From: Candidatus Bathyarchaeota archaeon | GTDB lineage: Archaea; Thermoproteota; Bathyarchaeia; 40CM-2-53-6 | DNA: 42,655 nt | Assembly: GCA_005884195.1 (NCBI GenBank) | Contig: VBBP01000016.1 | Location: 1-42,655 of the forward strand | Reading direction: 5' to 3' | In this document: positions 8,120-16,482 of the stretch, piece after piece | Layout of the letters: every line of letters starts with the position of its first letter | Position numbering within the stretch: position 1 is the stretch's first letter | Position numbers and translations under genes: made by a program | The notes under the pieces: model-generated | Told to the model about the DNA's origin: nothing | The model's database searches: none | What the model saw: only the letters and a program-made list of their open reading frames with translations

Positions 8120-10816
8120 TCATTCGTCACCCGTTAGCCGCTTCATCCGACGCTTATCATAGTCCAGATTTGATCGAGCTCGGACGGTGACGAGGACAAG
8201 GGAGGCGACCAGTCCGAATAGTCCTCCGACAACGAGGAGTCCCCAAGTGGAGGATACCAAGGGTATTACAGTGCACGACAAGCAATTCCCATTCGAGCCA
8301 GTGCCTGTCGCACCGCCCGAGCCCCCGTTTGAACCTGGAGGCAAGGCGGGGTCCACTTGCATGGTCATGAATCTCGTGTCTCGTTGGGAGGGGTTGCTAT
8401 TGTCTATCGCTGAAAACGCTATCGTGTACGTACCAGTCTGGCTAGTGCTTGGCGTCCAAGAGAAGACCCCTGTTGCCGAATCGAACGTTGCGCCTGGAGG
8501 CAGCCCTGATGCGATGAGACGCACAGCTGCTCCCGGGTTTGCATCTGTGGCATTCACCACGAATCTGAGCGTGCTCCCAACGGTCAGAGTCTGGTTACTA
8601 GGAAGGCTGAGAACCAGCGGGTTAGCAGAGATGACCGCGACAACTGTCGACGCTGACGCCGTCACGCCGATGGAATCTGAGACCTGAAGGCTAACAACAT
8701 AGGTTCCGGAAACGGAGTAGAGGTGGGAGTTACCTGAGCCTGTGCCTGTCGTACCGTCCCCGAAATTCCAGGAGTAAGCGTAGGGTGCGGTACCCCCGCT
8801 CGCCGTGCTTTTGAAAGATATGCTCTGGCCTGGGGCCGGAGAGACGGGTGTGAAGCTGATGGTTGTCGTCAAGCCGGACGGTGGAGGGGGAGCCCCGGTC
8901 GTCAGACTTACAGTATCCCAATTCACGTCCAGTTCTTGGAACTGGTATCCTTCTGTTCCTATCTCTATTCCCGCTAGCTGGCACTGAGTGGAGGAGGGTA
9001 ATCCCCACGCGGATAGATCGCTCTGGCACTGCTGCGCGACATCAGCGGTGAGAGTATAGCTCTGGCCGACAACGATATCCGACAGGGTAACCTGGTCCCA
9101 ACCGAAGGAATCTCCTGGATCATACGTGGCAGTTGATCCGACTGAGCTGAAAGTACCACCCACATTCTCGACGCGGACCTGAGTATCAAGACACTGGTAG
9201 GTGGAGCCGCCGGCTGTGACAGCGCCGTTCGGAAGCCAGTAGTACAATGCGATGTAGATGTGGTATCTATCCGTGCTTTGGGTTGAACTGGGGGCATAGG
9301 CTAGAAACGTGAAGTGAGAGCTGATACTGGTTACACCGGATGGGATCGCGCCTGAAGCAGGTGCCTGGCATGGGCTCCATGGAAAAGTGCCCATCTGGGT
9401 GGTGGCGTAGTTGTAGCTGTTGCTACCGCCCTGTCCTGGGTTCGACTCGCGAGTATCCAAAATGCCACTGACAATTGTCGCTGAGCTTGTCGATGGGGTA
9501 GCGTTGCCGCAGCTCCAGCCCTGAGGAAGACTTGTGCATGATCCGAAATTGCCTGTTAGCGATGTGGACGATGACACTGTGACTGTCTGGGAACTCGTCA
9601 CCGTCTGTTGGGGTGAAGACGAGTCTTTCGCCGTTTCTGTTACCGTGAATGTTTGAGCAACAGGGTAGGATTGAGTCGATATAGCTCCGGTTCCGGTTGC
9701 CCCGTCGCCGAAGTTCCAACTAATCGTGTAAGGTGCCGTTCCTCCACTAGTTGTGGCCGTGAACGTCACGGGCACGCTTACGAGAGCAGTGGAGGGTGAT
9801 GCTGTGAAGCTTGTTGAGAGAGGAAGTGGAGGACAATTGGTTGTGCAGGCGGCTCCGATGGCACTGAGCATGTTGGGTGCTCCTCCGTCGTTTGAGTTGA
9901 TTGGCGATAGTCCCCACGCGGCCTCGATTGTCGACAGGTATGAGTAGTGAGATGCATTAGGTGGACTGATCTGTACTCCTTTCTTTGCTACTGGCCCGCT
10001 GAAGGATGCGTAAACGCACTCGCCGGTCCCACCAGTACTGGCACATTGATTGTAGCCCTCATCGTACAGTACGAGCAATGTCGCCTTTGTCGTGGTGAAC
10101 TCCGTGCTCGCAAGAATCTTCGGCACTAGCCCTGCTAGGTAGCTGTCGCCTCCAGACACCCCGGAGTCATGTCCGTTATCATTATCGTTCGGTGTTAGCC
10201 AGATGAAATTTGCAGGACTGGGCGCATTTAACGCGGCGAGAAACTCGGGGTCACTTGAAGAGGATGTCGTGAGGAAATGGGAGCATCGGCTCGCTGTGTT
10301 CATGTCCGAAAAATCGATGAATCCAAAGTGGTCTCCCCCTCTTGGAGGGCTGAAATTGCATGTTCCCGAGTTGCCCGCGTCCTCAGCGAACGCCTGCCAG
10401 GTCAACCCTGAAGATTCTATCTTATCGACCAAGTTAGGCGAAGTCTCGAAGTAACAACAGACCCCGTCTCCGCTCGTACTTCCATCATTGATAGCTCCGA
10501 ACAATGCAATATAGTTCGGCTCGCTGTTATGGTTGATAGTTCCCCACGTCATGACCAGAGAATTCTGGTCTGCCAGCGTACTCTCGTAGGTGCCTGAGCC
10601 ACCGCAGCCGGTGTATACGCTGCACAGAGCCTGATTTTCCATCATAATAGTGACAATATGATCGAACGGTGCGCCAGCAGGCATAGCCATACTGGTGCCC
10701 CGAGGATGAGATGGATCACTGGCGGCCAGTGGACCTGACAGTAAAGATCCCAGCAGGATGAAGCTAGTCAACAGCAAAACCTTACTCGTTCTACTGAACC
10801 ATGTTCCTTCCGACAA
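8120..10816 (-). CDS. Membrane-anchored extracellular phosphoesterase with PKD domains
   Basis: This 898-residue protein has a signal peptide (about 1-32) and a catalytic domain of the phosphoesterase family that includes phospholipase C and acid phosphatase AcpA. FDHIVTIMMENQ (51-62) holds the metal-binding Glu-Asn, and PNDNDNGHD (209-217) and YDEG (251-254) are further family landmarks. It would remove phosphate from lipids or other esters outside the cell. Two PKD domains follow (each with SWNFGDG), around 335-417 and 650-730, separated by a domain I do not recognise. An Ig-like putative domain (GLPPGATFDSATGVFSWTP) and a Gly/Ser linker come next, then a membrane helix near the C-terminus with a basic tail. 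The start is TTG. It is the main cargo of the second module and runs opposite to the neighbouring paralogue gene. Confidence 0.85.
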   Translation of the reverse strand: MSEGTWFSRTSKVLLLTSFILLGSLLSGPLAASDPSHPRGTSMAMPAGAPFDHIVTIMMENQALCSVYTGCGGSGTYESTLADQNSLVMTWGTINHNSEPNYIALFGAINDGSTSGDGVCCYFETSPNLVDKIESSGLTWQAFAEDAGNSGTCNFSPPRGGDHFGFIDFSDMNTASRCSHFLTTSSSSDPEFLAALNAPSPANFIWLTPNDNDNGHDSGVSGGDSYLAGLVPKILASTEFTTTKATLLVLYDEGYNQCASTGGTGECVYASFSGPVAKKGVQISPPNASHYSYLSTIEAAWGLSPINSNDGGAPNMLSAIGAACTTNCPPLPLSTSFTASPSTALVSVPVTFTATTSGGTAPYTISWNFGDGATGTGAISTQSYPVAQTFTVTETAKDSSSPQQTVTSSQTVTVSSSTSLTGNFGSCTSLPQGWSCGNATPSTSSATIVSGILDTRESNPGQGGSNSYNYATTQMGTFPWSPCQAPASGAIPSGVTSISSHFTFLAYAPSSTQSTDRYHIYIALYYWLPNGAVTAGGSTYQCLDTQVRVENVGGTFSSVGSTATYDPGDSFGWDQVTLSDIVVGQSYTLTADVAQQCQSDLSAWGLPSSTQCQLAGIEIGTEGYQFQELDVNWDTVSLTTGAPPPPSGLTTTISFTPVSPAPGQSISFKSTASGGTAPYAYSWNFGDGTTGTGSGNSHLYSVSGTYVVSLQVSDSIGVTASASTVVAVISANPLVLSLPSNQTLTVGSTLRFVVNATDANPGAAVRLIASGLPPGATFDSATGVFSWTPSTSQTGTYTIAFSAIDNSNPSQRDTRFMTMQVDPALPPGSNGGSGGATGTGSNGNCLSCTVIPLVSSTWGLLVVGGLFGLVASLVLVTVRARSNLDYDKRRMKRLTGDE

Positions 10817-11235
10817 AGTGTCCTAGTAGCCTCCTTCCAGCCTGAACACGATAGCCAGACGCTCCCGGTTCAGATCTACCGATACGATTCTTGTTTTCAC
10901 ATTCAACTCTTTCACGACCCCGGGCGAGATCACTATGCCCGAGCCGAACAATCCGCTCGCATTGCCGACGCAGAACCAGACTCTTTGTTGTGAGCGAGTT
11001 CTTCGGCAGGAAACTAGTATAGTGCTTGCCTTGGTTTATGCGAGTCCGAACTTCTCGTGAGAGTATTTGGTACTTGTGCCCAGTGCCCATACGACCCTCC
11101 GCAAACACGCCAGGGACACTGCTCCAAAGGGAGCCCAGGCGAGCCCTAAATGAATCACAAATCCGGTGTCCTTCCTTGGCAGAAAGAAAGGGAAGAGTTT
11201 GTAAGCCCTGTTATGAAGTCGTGGCCCGCCACCGG
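10817..11235. other. Intergenic region before attachment copy 2
   Basis: Overlapping frames exist on both strands but none shows protein-like composition or a signal. No promoter, RNA gene or repeat is evident except the extended attachment sequence at its right end. Confidence 0.35.
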
Positions 11236-11252
11236 TCTCCCCCGGGCTACCA
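11223..11252 (+). repeat. tRNA-Gln 3'-end copy 2 with extended left flank
   Basis: The last 17 bases (TCTCCCCCGGGCTACCA, 11236-11252) equal the tRNA 3' end. The 13 bases before it differ from the tRNA but match copy 4 (14937-14966) with one mismatch over 30 bases. Copies 2 and 4 therefore share an element-derived left arm. Confidence 0.75.
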
Positions 11253-11264
11253 GTGAACATTCAC
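11253..11264 (+). repeat. GTGAACATTCAC, first copy
   Basis: A 12-base sequence immediately right of attachment copy 2. The same 12 bases occur at 12029-12040, immediately left of (and overlapping by one base) attachment copy 3, so the short third module is flanked by them. It is close to an inverted repeat (GTGAA...TTCAC). Confidence 0.6.
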
Positions 11265-11410
11265 TAGATTATTCTGCTGCGTTATGGTCCTCGATTGGCG
11301 GTCAGTCGCATCTTCCTAGAGAACAAGGCGAGATTACTGAGCTGAAGGATACGATAACACGATCAGAGACGATGTTCAAGGAGGCTATGAAGAAGAAATC
11401 GAAAGACTAG
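11265..11410 (+). pseudogene. Possible 3' gene fragment at a module edge
   Basis: The frame ending at 11410 encodes EQGEITELKDTITRSETMF followed by KEAMKKKSKD, a plausible charged helical C-terminus. The open frame continues left through the attachment repeat (start at 11150), where it is not protein-like. This may be the surviving end of a gene cut at integration, or chance. Confidence 0.25.
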
Positions 11411-11534
11411 GACGACTTGTCCATTGCGGCTCTAGCATAGGACTCGGATCACCGCACGATCATCTTTCTATTCGAACACCCGAACAAGTCTGCATATCGA
11501 AAACTTACAAAGTCGCACGACAGCTGGACAAAAA

Positions 11535-11822
11535 TCAGCGGTTGCATGGAAGGTGGATCGTGGAGCTGGTTTCGAAAGCTATTGGTGGTCTCAGCTGCTC
11601 GTTATAGATCATCCCTACCTTGAATAAAGCGTAGGAAATCGACATGATGCTGGGTGAAGGGAGACCCTGAACAAGATTGTCTACTGGAGGGCAGTCGTAT
11701 TTGTACCCCAAGCCTTGATACGTCGTCCCAGGAGGCACCAGTCCTTCGGGATAAACAGGTACGAGTATGAAGAACGAAAGGAAGATCGCGACCATCAGAG
11801 TGATGGCGGTATTCCTGCGCAT
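11535..11822 (-). CDS. Small secreted protein
   Basis: A 95-residue protein with a clear signal peptide: MRRN, then a hydrophobic core TAITLMVAIFLSFFILVPVYP. The mature part is about 70 residues with two Cys and many Tyr and Pro, with no family recognised. It is the only good gene of the short third module. A TATA-like sequence (GTCTTAAGG on the coding strand, about 11858-11866) lies roughly 40 bases upstream. Its small size and location fit the pattern of extracellular cargo in the island. Confidence 0.55.
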   Translation of the reverse strand: MRRNTAITLMVAIFLSFFILVPVYPEGLVPPGTTYQGLGYKYDCPPVDNLVQGLPSPSIMSISYALFKVGMIYNEQLRPPIAFETSSTIHLPCNR

Positions 11823-12039
11823 TCGCTAGCAACACGGGTAATGCGTCAAGCTCGCCTTAAGACTGCTGATCAATCGGTTTCTTGAATGGCCTATAGCCGC
11901 CCTCTGTCCTGATTTTCAGTCTCTTCTTTCGAGCATGGCGATTCATAGGCTTTCTGGAGCCTGACGGATGAAGAAGCGAACAAGAAGAGAGAAGAGATTG
12001 CAGCTCGATTACGGGACGGTATAATCCCGTGAACATTCA
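11823..12039. other. Intergenic region before attachment copy 3
   Basis: Nothing protein-like is seen; the minus-strand frame crossing the repeat here has no features of a real gene. The possible TATA element of the secreted-protein gene is included. Confidence 0.3.
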
Positions 12040-12060
12040 CGAATCTCCCCCGGACTACCA
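12029..12060 (+). repeat. GTGAACATTCAC second copy plus tRNA-Gln 3'-end copy 3
   Basis: 12029-12040 repeats the 12-base sequence of 11253-11264. 12040-12060 matches the last 21 bases of the tRNA with one change (CCCGGAC in place of CCCGGGC). This is the only diverged copy, which may mean it is the oldest or is no longer a target. Confidence 0.7.
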
Positions 12061-12151
12061 TTGGCTGGCCCCATGCTGTGTCTCGTACGTATCGCCCTTT
12101 CGCCAGTGTCAAGACAGGATCGGACTGTGCATCAATTCGACAGGACCTATT

Positions 12152-13873
12152 CTAGGAGGGTATTGGCGGATCGAGATAGCCGTTCGCGAAATATGGCTGG
12201 GTTGCGCTGATATCGTACATTACGTGATTGCCTTCAAGAATCACTTCGATTCTCGTCACTGCCCGCCAGCCTTGCTGGGTCAGGAGCGAGTCTCCTACCC
12301 GGAGTTGGGTGACTGGAAGCCAAAGTGCTGCGCCACTAGACGGCTTCGTCCACAGGTTCTCTGTCGTGCTTGCGTCTACTCTCAGAGGTATTCCTCCGTC
12401 GGTGTGAATGACTAGCATATTTGTTGCGGGGACCACCGTGACTCGGGTCACGGTTGAAATAGTATAACTCCCATAGGTGGTCTCGTAACCCAACATCTTA
12501 TCGCCGACTCTGATGTTCTGAACGGGGACGCGTGTGCCGTCTGCCATTGTAATCAGCGTCCCATGGACTAGGCTACCAGCTCCCCCTCCCCCGTTGGTTT
12601 TGCTCATTGAGCCCTGAAAGTTCCAATACCCTCCTAGAGTGGCGTTCGAATTTAGTGTCGCAGGGCCGTCCGCCCAGACCATCGCATCAGTCCAACTGGC
12701 ATCATTCCAGTTGGCTGTGATCGTGTGACAGCCAAAACCACAAACTACAGCGCGTCCAACATCGCTTGTATGTCCTAGGAATTCCGACTGTCCATAGGCG
12801 CCATCGAAGAGATAGGCATGCGCTTTCACTGGGACTTCAGACTCAACGACGAGTTCTACAAAATAATCGACATTCGGCAAGGGCGTGAAGCTGGAACAGG
12901 TATAGCACTTAATCGCATCGACACCCCAATAACCCGCATCACCCTGGTAAATGACCAGTTTCGCACCGTCATTGTCCAACTCGAAGTTGACAAAGGCTTT
13001 GCCAGAAGCGGGTGCTCCTATCTGCCAGCCTACTCCAAACCGGTTCAGAGTGGTGGCCGTCACGTGGGCAAACATGAGGGCAATACCCGATGATGGGAGT
13101 GAACCGGAATTGTAGACGCCTGCCTGCCGGTGGCAACTACACCCATATGCTACCATCAATGTTGGAGGATAAATCGGTGGGCTAGGCTGATTATTACAAT
13201 ACCAACAGAGGTAGCCACCAGACACGTCAGTATTCGAAAAAGGGGTCGACACCACCACTCCGTACAGAGCAATCGCGCCATCGATATCGTCCTTTACAGG
13301 AAAAAATACTCCACCCTGACATTGGGGATCGAGGACAACATCGTATTCGTACATCAGGGTGCAAGGACGCCCAGAATGCGCAAGCCCCAAAGAATGCCCC
13401 ATCTCATGTGCTATGACTTGACCCACAAATTCGCGGGAGTCCACGTTCGGATATTGCTGCTCGAAGCTCTGTATGTTAGCATCGGCTAGGGTTATCACAA
13501 CTGGAGTGTTGACGTAACCGTTTGAGCAGTAGATTTTCTTGTTCGCCAGTCCTCCATGATTGTAGGTTGTTCCGAAGAAGTCAAAGTTTGGATTATTGGT
13601 GCTGTTGATTACCACCGCTGCCATCCCTTGGTTCGATACAGGGGCAAAATAAAGCAGAGCAGGAACATCATTCCATACTTCTGCCGCCCAAGGGACTTGA
13701 AGCGATTCCATGGCCGACGCCCCGTTGTAGTATTTGATTTGCAACGGGTTCTGCTGCTTGCATAGGCTTCCGTTGTTGTCCTGACTGTAGAATAACGAGT
13801 AGCCTTCCACGGATAACGCCTCAGTGGAGACAAGAATTATTCCGATTAAGACTGCAACAATCAGCAGTCTCAT
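12152..13873 (-). CDS. Secreted matrixin-like metalloprotease fused to a degenerate Hint domain
   Basis: 573 residues with a signal peptide (MRLLIVAVLIGIILVSTEAL). The zinc motif HEMGHSLGLAH (156-166) is the HExxHxxGxxH of metzincins, and TLMYEYD with Met174 is the Met-turn; the enzyme should cut proteins outside the cell. The middle (about 215-425) is Cys-containing and unrecognised. The last 140 residues are a Hint (hedgehog/intein) domain: SLVHGTLITMADGTRVPVQN at 434, RVGDKMLGY, then a final YDISATQPYFANG. The usual first Cys is Ser434, the block B TxxH appears as TTEN, and the C-terminal His-Asn is absent, so normal splicing is unlikely. Start codon overlaps the stop of the upstream membrane-protein gene by four bases (ATGA). 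Confidence 0.85.
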   Translation of the reverse strand: MRLLIVAVLIGIILVSTEALSVEGYSLFYSQDNNGSLCKQQNPLQIKYYNGASAMESLQVPWAAEVWNDVPALLYFAPVSNQGMAAVVINSTNNPNFDFFGTTYNHGGLANKKIYCSNGYVNTPVVITLADANIQSFEQQYPNVDSREFVGQVIAHEMGHSLGLAHSGRPCTLMYEYDVVLDPQCQGGVFFPVKDDIDGAIALYGVVVSTPFSNTDVSGGYLCWYCNNQPSPPIYPPTLMVAYGCSCHRQAGVYNSGSLPSSGIALMFAHVTATTLNRFGVGWQIGAPASGKAFVNFELDNDGAKLVIYQGDAGYWGVDAIKCYTCSSFTPLPNVDYFVELVVESEVPVKAHAYLFDGAYGQSEFLGHTSDVGRAVVCGFGCHTITANWNDASWTDAMVWADGPATLNSNATLGGYWNFQGSMSKTNGGGGAGSLVHGTLITMADGTRVPVQNIRVGDKMLGYETTYGSYTISTVTRVTVVPATNMLVIHTDGGIPLRVDASTTENLWTKPSSGAALWLPVTQLRVGDSLLTQQGWRAVTRIEVILEGNHVMYDISATQPYFANGYLDPPIPS

Positions 13874-14577
13874 GACTGGACTTGCGCCTCAAACTGTGCA
13901 AGGGGAATACTGTCTGCGTCAACAACCATCCAAGAATAGTCGTTTGGATAGAGCGTCTTGTAACCGTACACCATGCCGTTCTGAACGAGAAATTTCCCTT
14001 GAGCTCCGCCGACGAGGTGATAGGTGCTGACGAGCGGTGTTCCTGGTAAGGTGCACGGGGCAGCGGGAGGAGACGGGGCGCATGTCCAGTTATTCGAGAG
14101 AAAGAGGACATACTGACTGCCATCAGATACCACGGGTCCAAAAAAGGATGAATCAGTTACATAGAATGTTTTTGGGCCAGTGCCCACGAGATATGAGGAT
14201 GCATTCACTTGAAAGTCAAAATTCGAAGCAAGACAGCCAGTGTGTGGGCTATCGCAGTAGGATGAGTTAAGATTCAGAATCCCGGCCACAACAACGCTCG
14301 TCGAGTTACCTCTCAGTGAAGAGAAAGATTGGTAGACCACCCCTGACCGTTCATTTGGCCCGCCTCCTCCGCCTCCAAAGAACGGCAACTCGTTCTTGCC
14401 ACCATACAAGAGGAGGAGCGGTGCAATGATGAGCAGCAGAACGATAGTTGCCAGAACGACGATTCGTAACGCGCTAAACCTCGCAGACTGCGACTTACTT
14501 GACGAGTCCCTCCCGTCTCTCTCTGGAGGAAGGATCTGTTCTCGGGACGAGAATGGGCTCCCCAAGGGTAAAATCAT
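13870..14577 (-). CDS. Single-pass membrane protein coupled to the metalloprotease gene
   Basis: 235 residues: a Ser/Arg-rich cytoplasmic segment, one hydrophobic helix (LRIVVLATIVLLLIIAPLLLLY, about 37-58), a Gly linker, then an external domain of about 165 residues with a few Cys. No signal cleavage site is evident, so it is probably a type II anchor. The stop overlaps the start of the protease gene, which means one transcript and coupled translation. A role as receptor, pro-domain or inhibitor of the protease is possible but not shown by the sequence. No family is recognised. Confidence 0.65.
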   Translation of the reverse strand: MILPLGSPFSSREQILPPERDGRDSSSKSQSARFSALRIVVLATIVLLLIIAPLLLLYGGKNELPFFGGGGGGPNERSGVVYQSFSSLRGNSTSVVVAGILNLNSSYCDSPHTGCLASNFDFQVNASSYLVGTGPKTFYVTDSSFFGPVVSDGSQYVLFLSNNWTCAPSPPAAPCTLPGTPLVSTYHLVGGAQGKFLVQNGMVYGYKTLYPNDYSWMVVDADSIPLAQFEAQVQS

Positions 14578-14606
14578 TTGTGTTAAATGTAAACGGCTGC
14601 AAATTC

Positions 14607-14618
14607 TTAAGTTTATGC
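14607..14618 (-). promoter_or_regulatory. TATA box of the membrane protein/protease pair
   Basis: On the coding strand the sequence reads GCATAAACTTAA, about 30-40 bases upstream of the ATG at 14577. This spacing predicts a very short 5' leader, as is usual in archaea. Confidence 0.45.
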
Positions 14619-14936
14619 CCTCAAGAGGCCTATCATTTGTCGGACGGGAACGACTATGTCAACTTTTTTAAGACATGTGAGGGAAGGGCTGTTGGTTGGT
14701 TATCCCAATATCTAAGTTATCCGCGAGGCTATCCGCACGGCATTATGGTAACCATAACTGAGGAAGTCAGGGTCATAAGGGTCGGCGGATTCGAACTCCG
14801 AAGCTTGATTCCTCGAATGAGAGAGAACATGAGCTCAGTTGTTCCAGAGGTCTCTTCAAGCTCATTGACCCACTAGTGCTTGCCGCGAGGTTTAGAAAAA
14901 AAAGGATGAGGTTTTACGCTGTCGGTTTAGTTCCGC
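14619..14936. other. Intergenic region before attachment copy 4
   Basis: A plus-strand frame crosses this area without convincing protein features. A T-arm-like motif on the minus strand (GTTCGAA loop with a 4-base CGGA/TCCG stem, near 14783-14800) is not part of a foldable tRNA. A poly-A run is at about 14896-14903. Confidence 0.3.
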
Positions 14937-14966
14937 GGCCAGCCACCGGTCTCCCCCGGGCTACCA
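14937..14966 (+). repeat. tRNA-Gln 3'-end copy 4 (right border of island)
   Basis: Thirty bases matching copy 2 with one mismatch; the last 17 equal the tRNA 3' end. The rhomboid gene ends 44 bases beyond. This is the last copy and the presumed border with resident DNA. Confidence 0.75.
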
Positions 14967-15009
14967 CGAGGGATGGGATAAGTCGCATCGATTCCGGTCA
15001 AGCCGAGAT

Positions 15010-15615
15010 TTAGAAGTTTTTCAGCTCTGAGCTCCAGAACCTTCGAAGAAGGAGCCCGGTGATCAGGCCTCCGATGTGTGCGAAGAAACCTCCGCCGGCG
15101 AAGAGGTCCAAACCAGCGATGAATATGATCAGTATGACACCTCGCGGTCCTGTTGCAGCCCCCATGATGCCATAGACCGCGCCTGAGGCGCCTACTCCAC
15201 AGCTCCATGTTACGGGGTTCATGTTAGGGACACCGGTGAGAAAGAAGCCTGTTAGATCCGCTCCAACAAAGGTTAGGTTGCCCGCAACGCCTGTGAGAAA
15301 AAACGTTGCAACCCAACGAGTCTTAGTGACCTGTTCCTCCAGGATAAATCCGAATATCAACAGAAATAAGACATTACTGGCGATGTGAATGATACCTGCG
15401 TGCAGAAAGATAGACGTAACCAGCGTCCAAGGATAGATAGGCAGAGGGCCATCACATTGCACCAGCGCCAAAGGAAGGAGAGGGTTGACAAGATCCCCTC
15501 CAAGCACTCCCATAGCCATGTAGACAGCGATGAGTACGAGGGAGAAGACAAGCGTCGGAGAAGTCAGGTATGGGTTTGACCATCTCTCCCCCGACTCCTG
15601 AAAGTCTTCTTGCAC
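15010..15615 (-). CDS. Rhomboid-family intramembrane serine protease
   Basis: 201 residues with about six membrane helices. The catalytic Ser144 lies in GVGASGAVYG (GxSG) and the partner His180 in FFAHIGGLITG; the family HxxxN is HIASN (77-81). It cuts transmembrane segments of substrate proteins within the membrane. The start is GTG at 15615, chosen because a TATA box lies 26 bases upstream, so the mRNA is probably leaderless. It sits directly beyond the island's right border and is likely resident chromosome. Whether it processes the island's anchored proteins is speculation. Confidence 0.88.
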   Translation of the reverse strand: MQEDFQESGERWSNPYLTSPTLVFSLVLIAVYMAMGVLGGDLVNPLLPLALVQCDGPLPIYPWTLVTSIFLHAGIIHIASNVLFLLIFGFILEEQVTKTRWVATFFLTGVAGNLTFVGADLTGFFLTGVPNMNPVTWSCGVGASGAVYGIMGAATGPRGVILIIFIAGLDLFAGGGFFAHIGGLITGLLLRRFWSSELKNF

Positions 15616-15635
15616 AGGGCACGCCCATGCTCGCC

Positions 15636-15646
15636 ATCATATAACT
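15636..15646 (-). promoter_or_regulatory. TATA box of the rhomboid gene
   Basis: AGTTATATGAT on the coding strand, centred about 26 bases before the GTG start. This spacing places the transcription start at or next to the start codon. Confidence 0.55.
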
Positions 15647-15758
15647 TGCAAGCAATAAGCGGACAGACCCCTTCGGCCTTTTCCCTCGCCGAGCCCAAAT
15701 TCAAGCGTCAGAGTCAATCTGAGCGAAGAACGATTCCTACTAGGATGGTCCTGCGAGT

Positions 15759-16253
15759 CTAGCTGGAAAGAAGCCGCGTGCTTGATCCCCGCCTTCTGTG
15801 ACGAATCCATAGAGCACCTAGGAGGGCGGCCATGGCAACTATTCCTAATTGAGCCTCGTTGGTGAAAATCGACTGAATGCCAGATTTCTGAACAATCCCG
15901 TTCAATGATGCCAAATCAAACGGCTTCGAGACTGAACTGTACAGCCATACTACTATGAGCCCGGTTAGAAGCATGAAGGCGAATGCAAGGTGTCCCAAGC
16001 TTCTTTTCTTAGCCACTGCGGAGGGGAACGCAGGCTCAGGATTGAACCCCTGAAACCGAATGAGCTCTTCTGTGCCTGCAATCTCCTCAAGTCTCAGCGA
16101 ATCGTTTTCCCCGAGTTTTTGCTTGAGTTCGGCTTGCCTAGTCAGACTATCAAGAATGTCGTCAGTGGTAACCCTGTCCTTTTTCTGTCTCGTCACTGGA
16201 CCAGAGAACCCGAATCGATGACGTGCCCTGGGAGATCTAGAATCCGACCCCAA
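15759..16253 (-). CDS. Two-helix membrane protein
   Basis: 164 residues from a TTG start. A basic, charged N-terminal part (to about residue 87) contains a likely helix (TTDDILDSLTRQAELKQKLG). Two hydrophobic segments follow: LGHLAFAFMLLTGLIVVWLY and LGIVAMAALLGALWI. It ends with a short basic tail (RHRRRG). The N-terminal part probably lies in the cytoplasm. No family is recognised. It is separated from the rhomboid gene by 143 bases on the same strand. Confidence 0.6.
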   Translation of the reverse strand: MGSDSRSPRARHRFGFSGPVTRQKKDRVTTDDILDSLTRQAELKQKLGENDSLRLEEIAGTEELIRFQGFNPEPAFPSAVAKKRSLGHLAFAFMLLTGLIVVWLYSSVSKPFDLASLNGIVQKSGIQSIFTNEAQLGIVAMAALLGALWIRHRRRGSSTRLLSS

Positions 16254-16473
16254 CCTTGTCTTCCCACGGTACTGATGGGCTGATCACGAATTTGAGGATG
16301 AGAGTACTCGTCAACGCTGGATTAAGGACTGGCTCCATCCTCCCTGTCCTAGCCAGAAAGTCGGGTCAGGATTCCCGAAGCCGAGCGCGCGGAACCCGAC
16401 CTAGCCTATATACTTGTCGAAACACTTATATGCAAAATCGAACGCGTCGCTCTCGCTTTCCGAGCTTGGACTC

Positions 16474-16482
16474 TCTATAAAG
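16474..16482 (+). promoter_or_regulatory. TATA box of the TFB gene
   Basis: CTATAAAG about 70 bases before the ATG, predicting a leader of roughly 40 bases. Two other TATA-like stretches (CCTATATACTT near 16403 and ACTTATATGC near 16424) lie just upstream and could be alternative promoters. Confidence 0.45.

Noticed and set aside
10791-11108. Minus-strand frame before the phosphoesterase gene
   Set aside because: Arg-rich, irregular composition and overlapping frames on both strands suggest non-coding DNA.
11891-12112. Minus-strand frame across attachment copy 3
   Set aside because: It spans a recombination junction and has no protein-like features or homologue that I can see.
14499-14876. 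Plus-strand frame and a T-arm-like motif on the minus strand
   Set aside because: The frame covers the promoter of the membrane-protein gene. The T-arm has only a 4-base stem and the rest does not fold as a tRNA.
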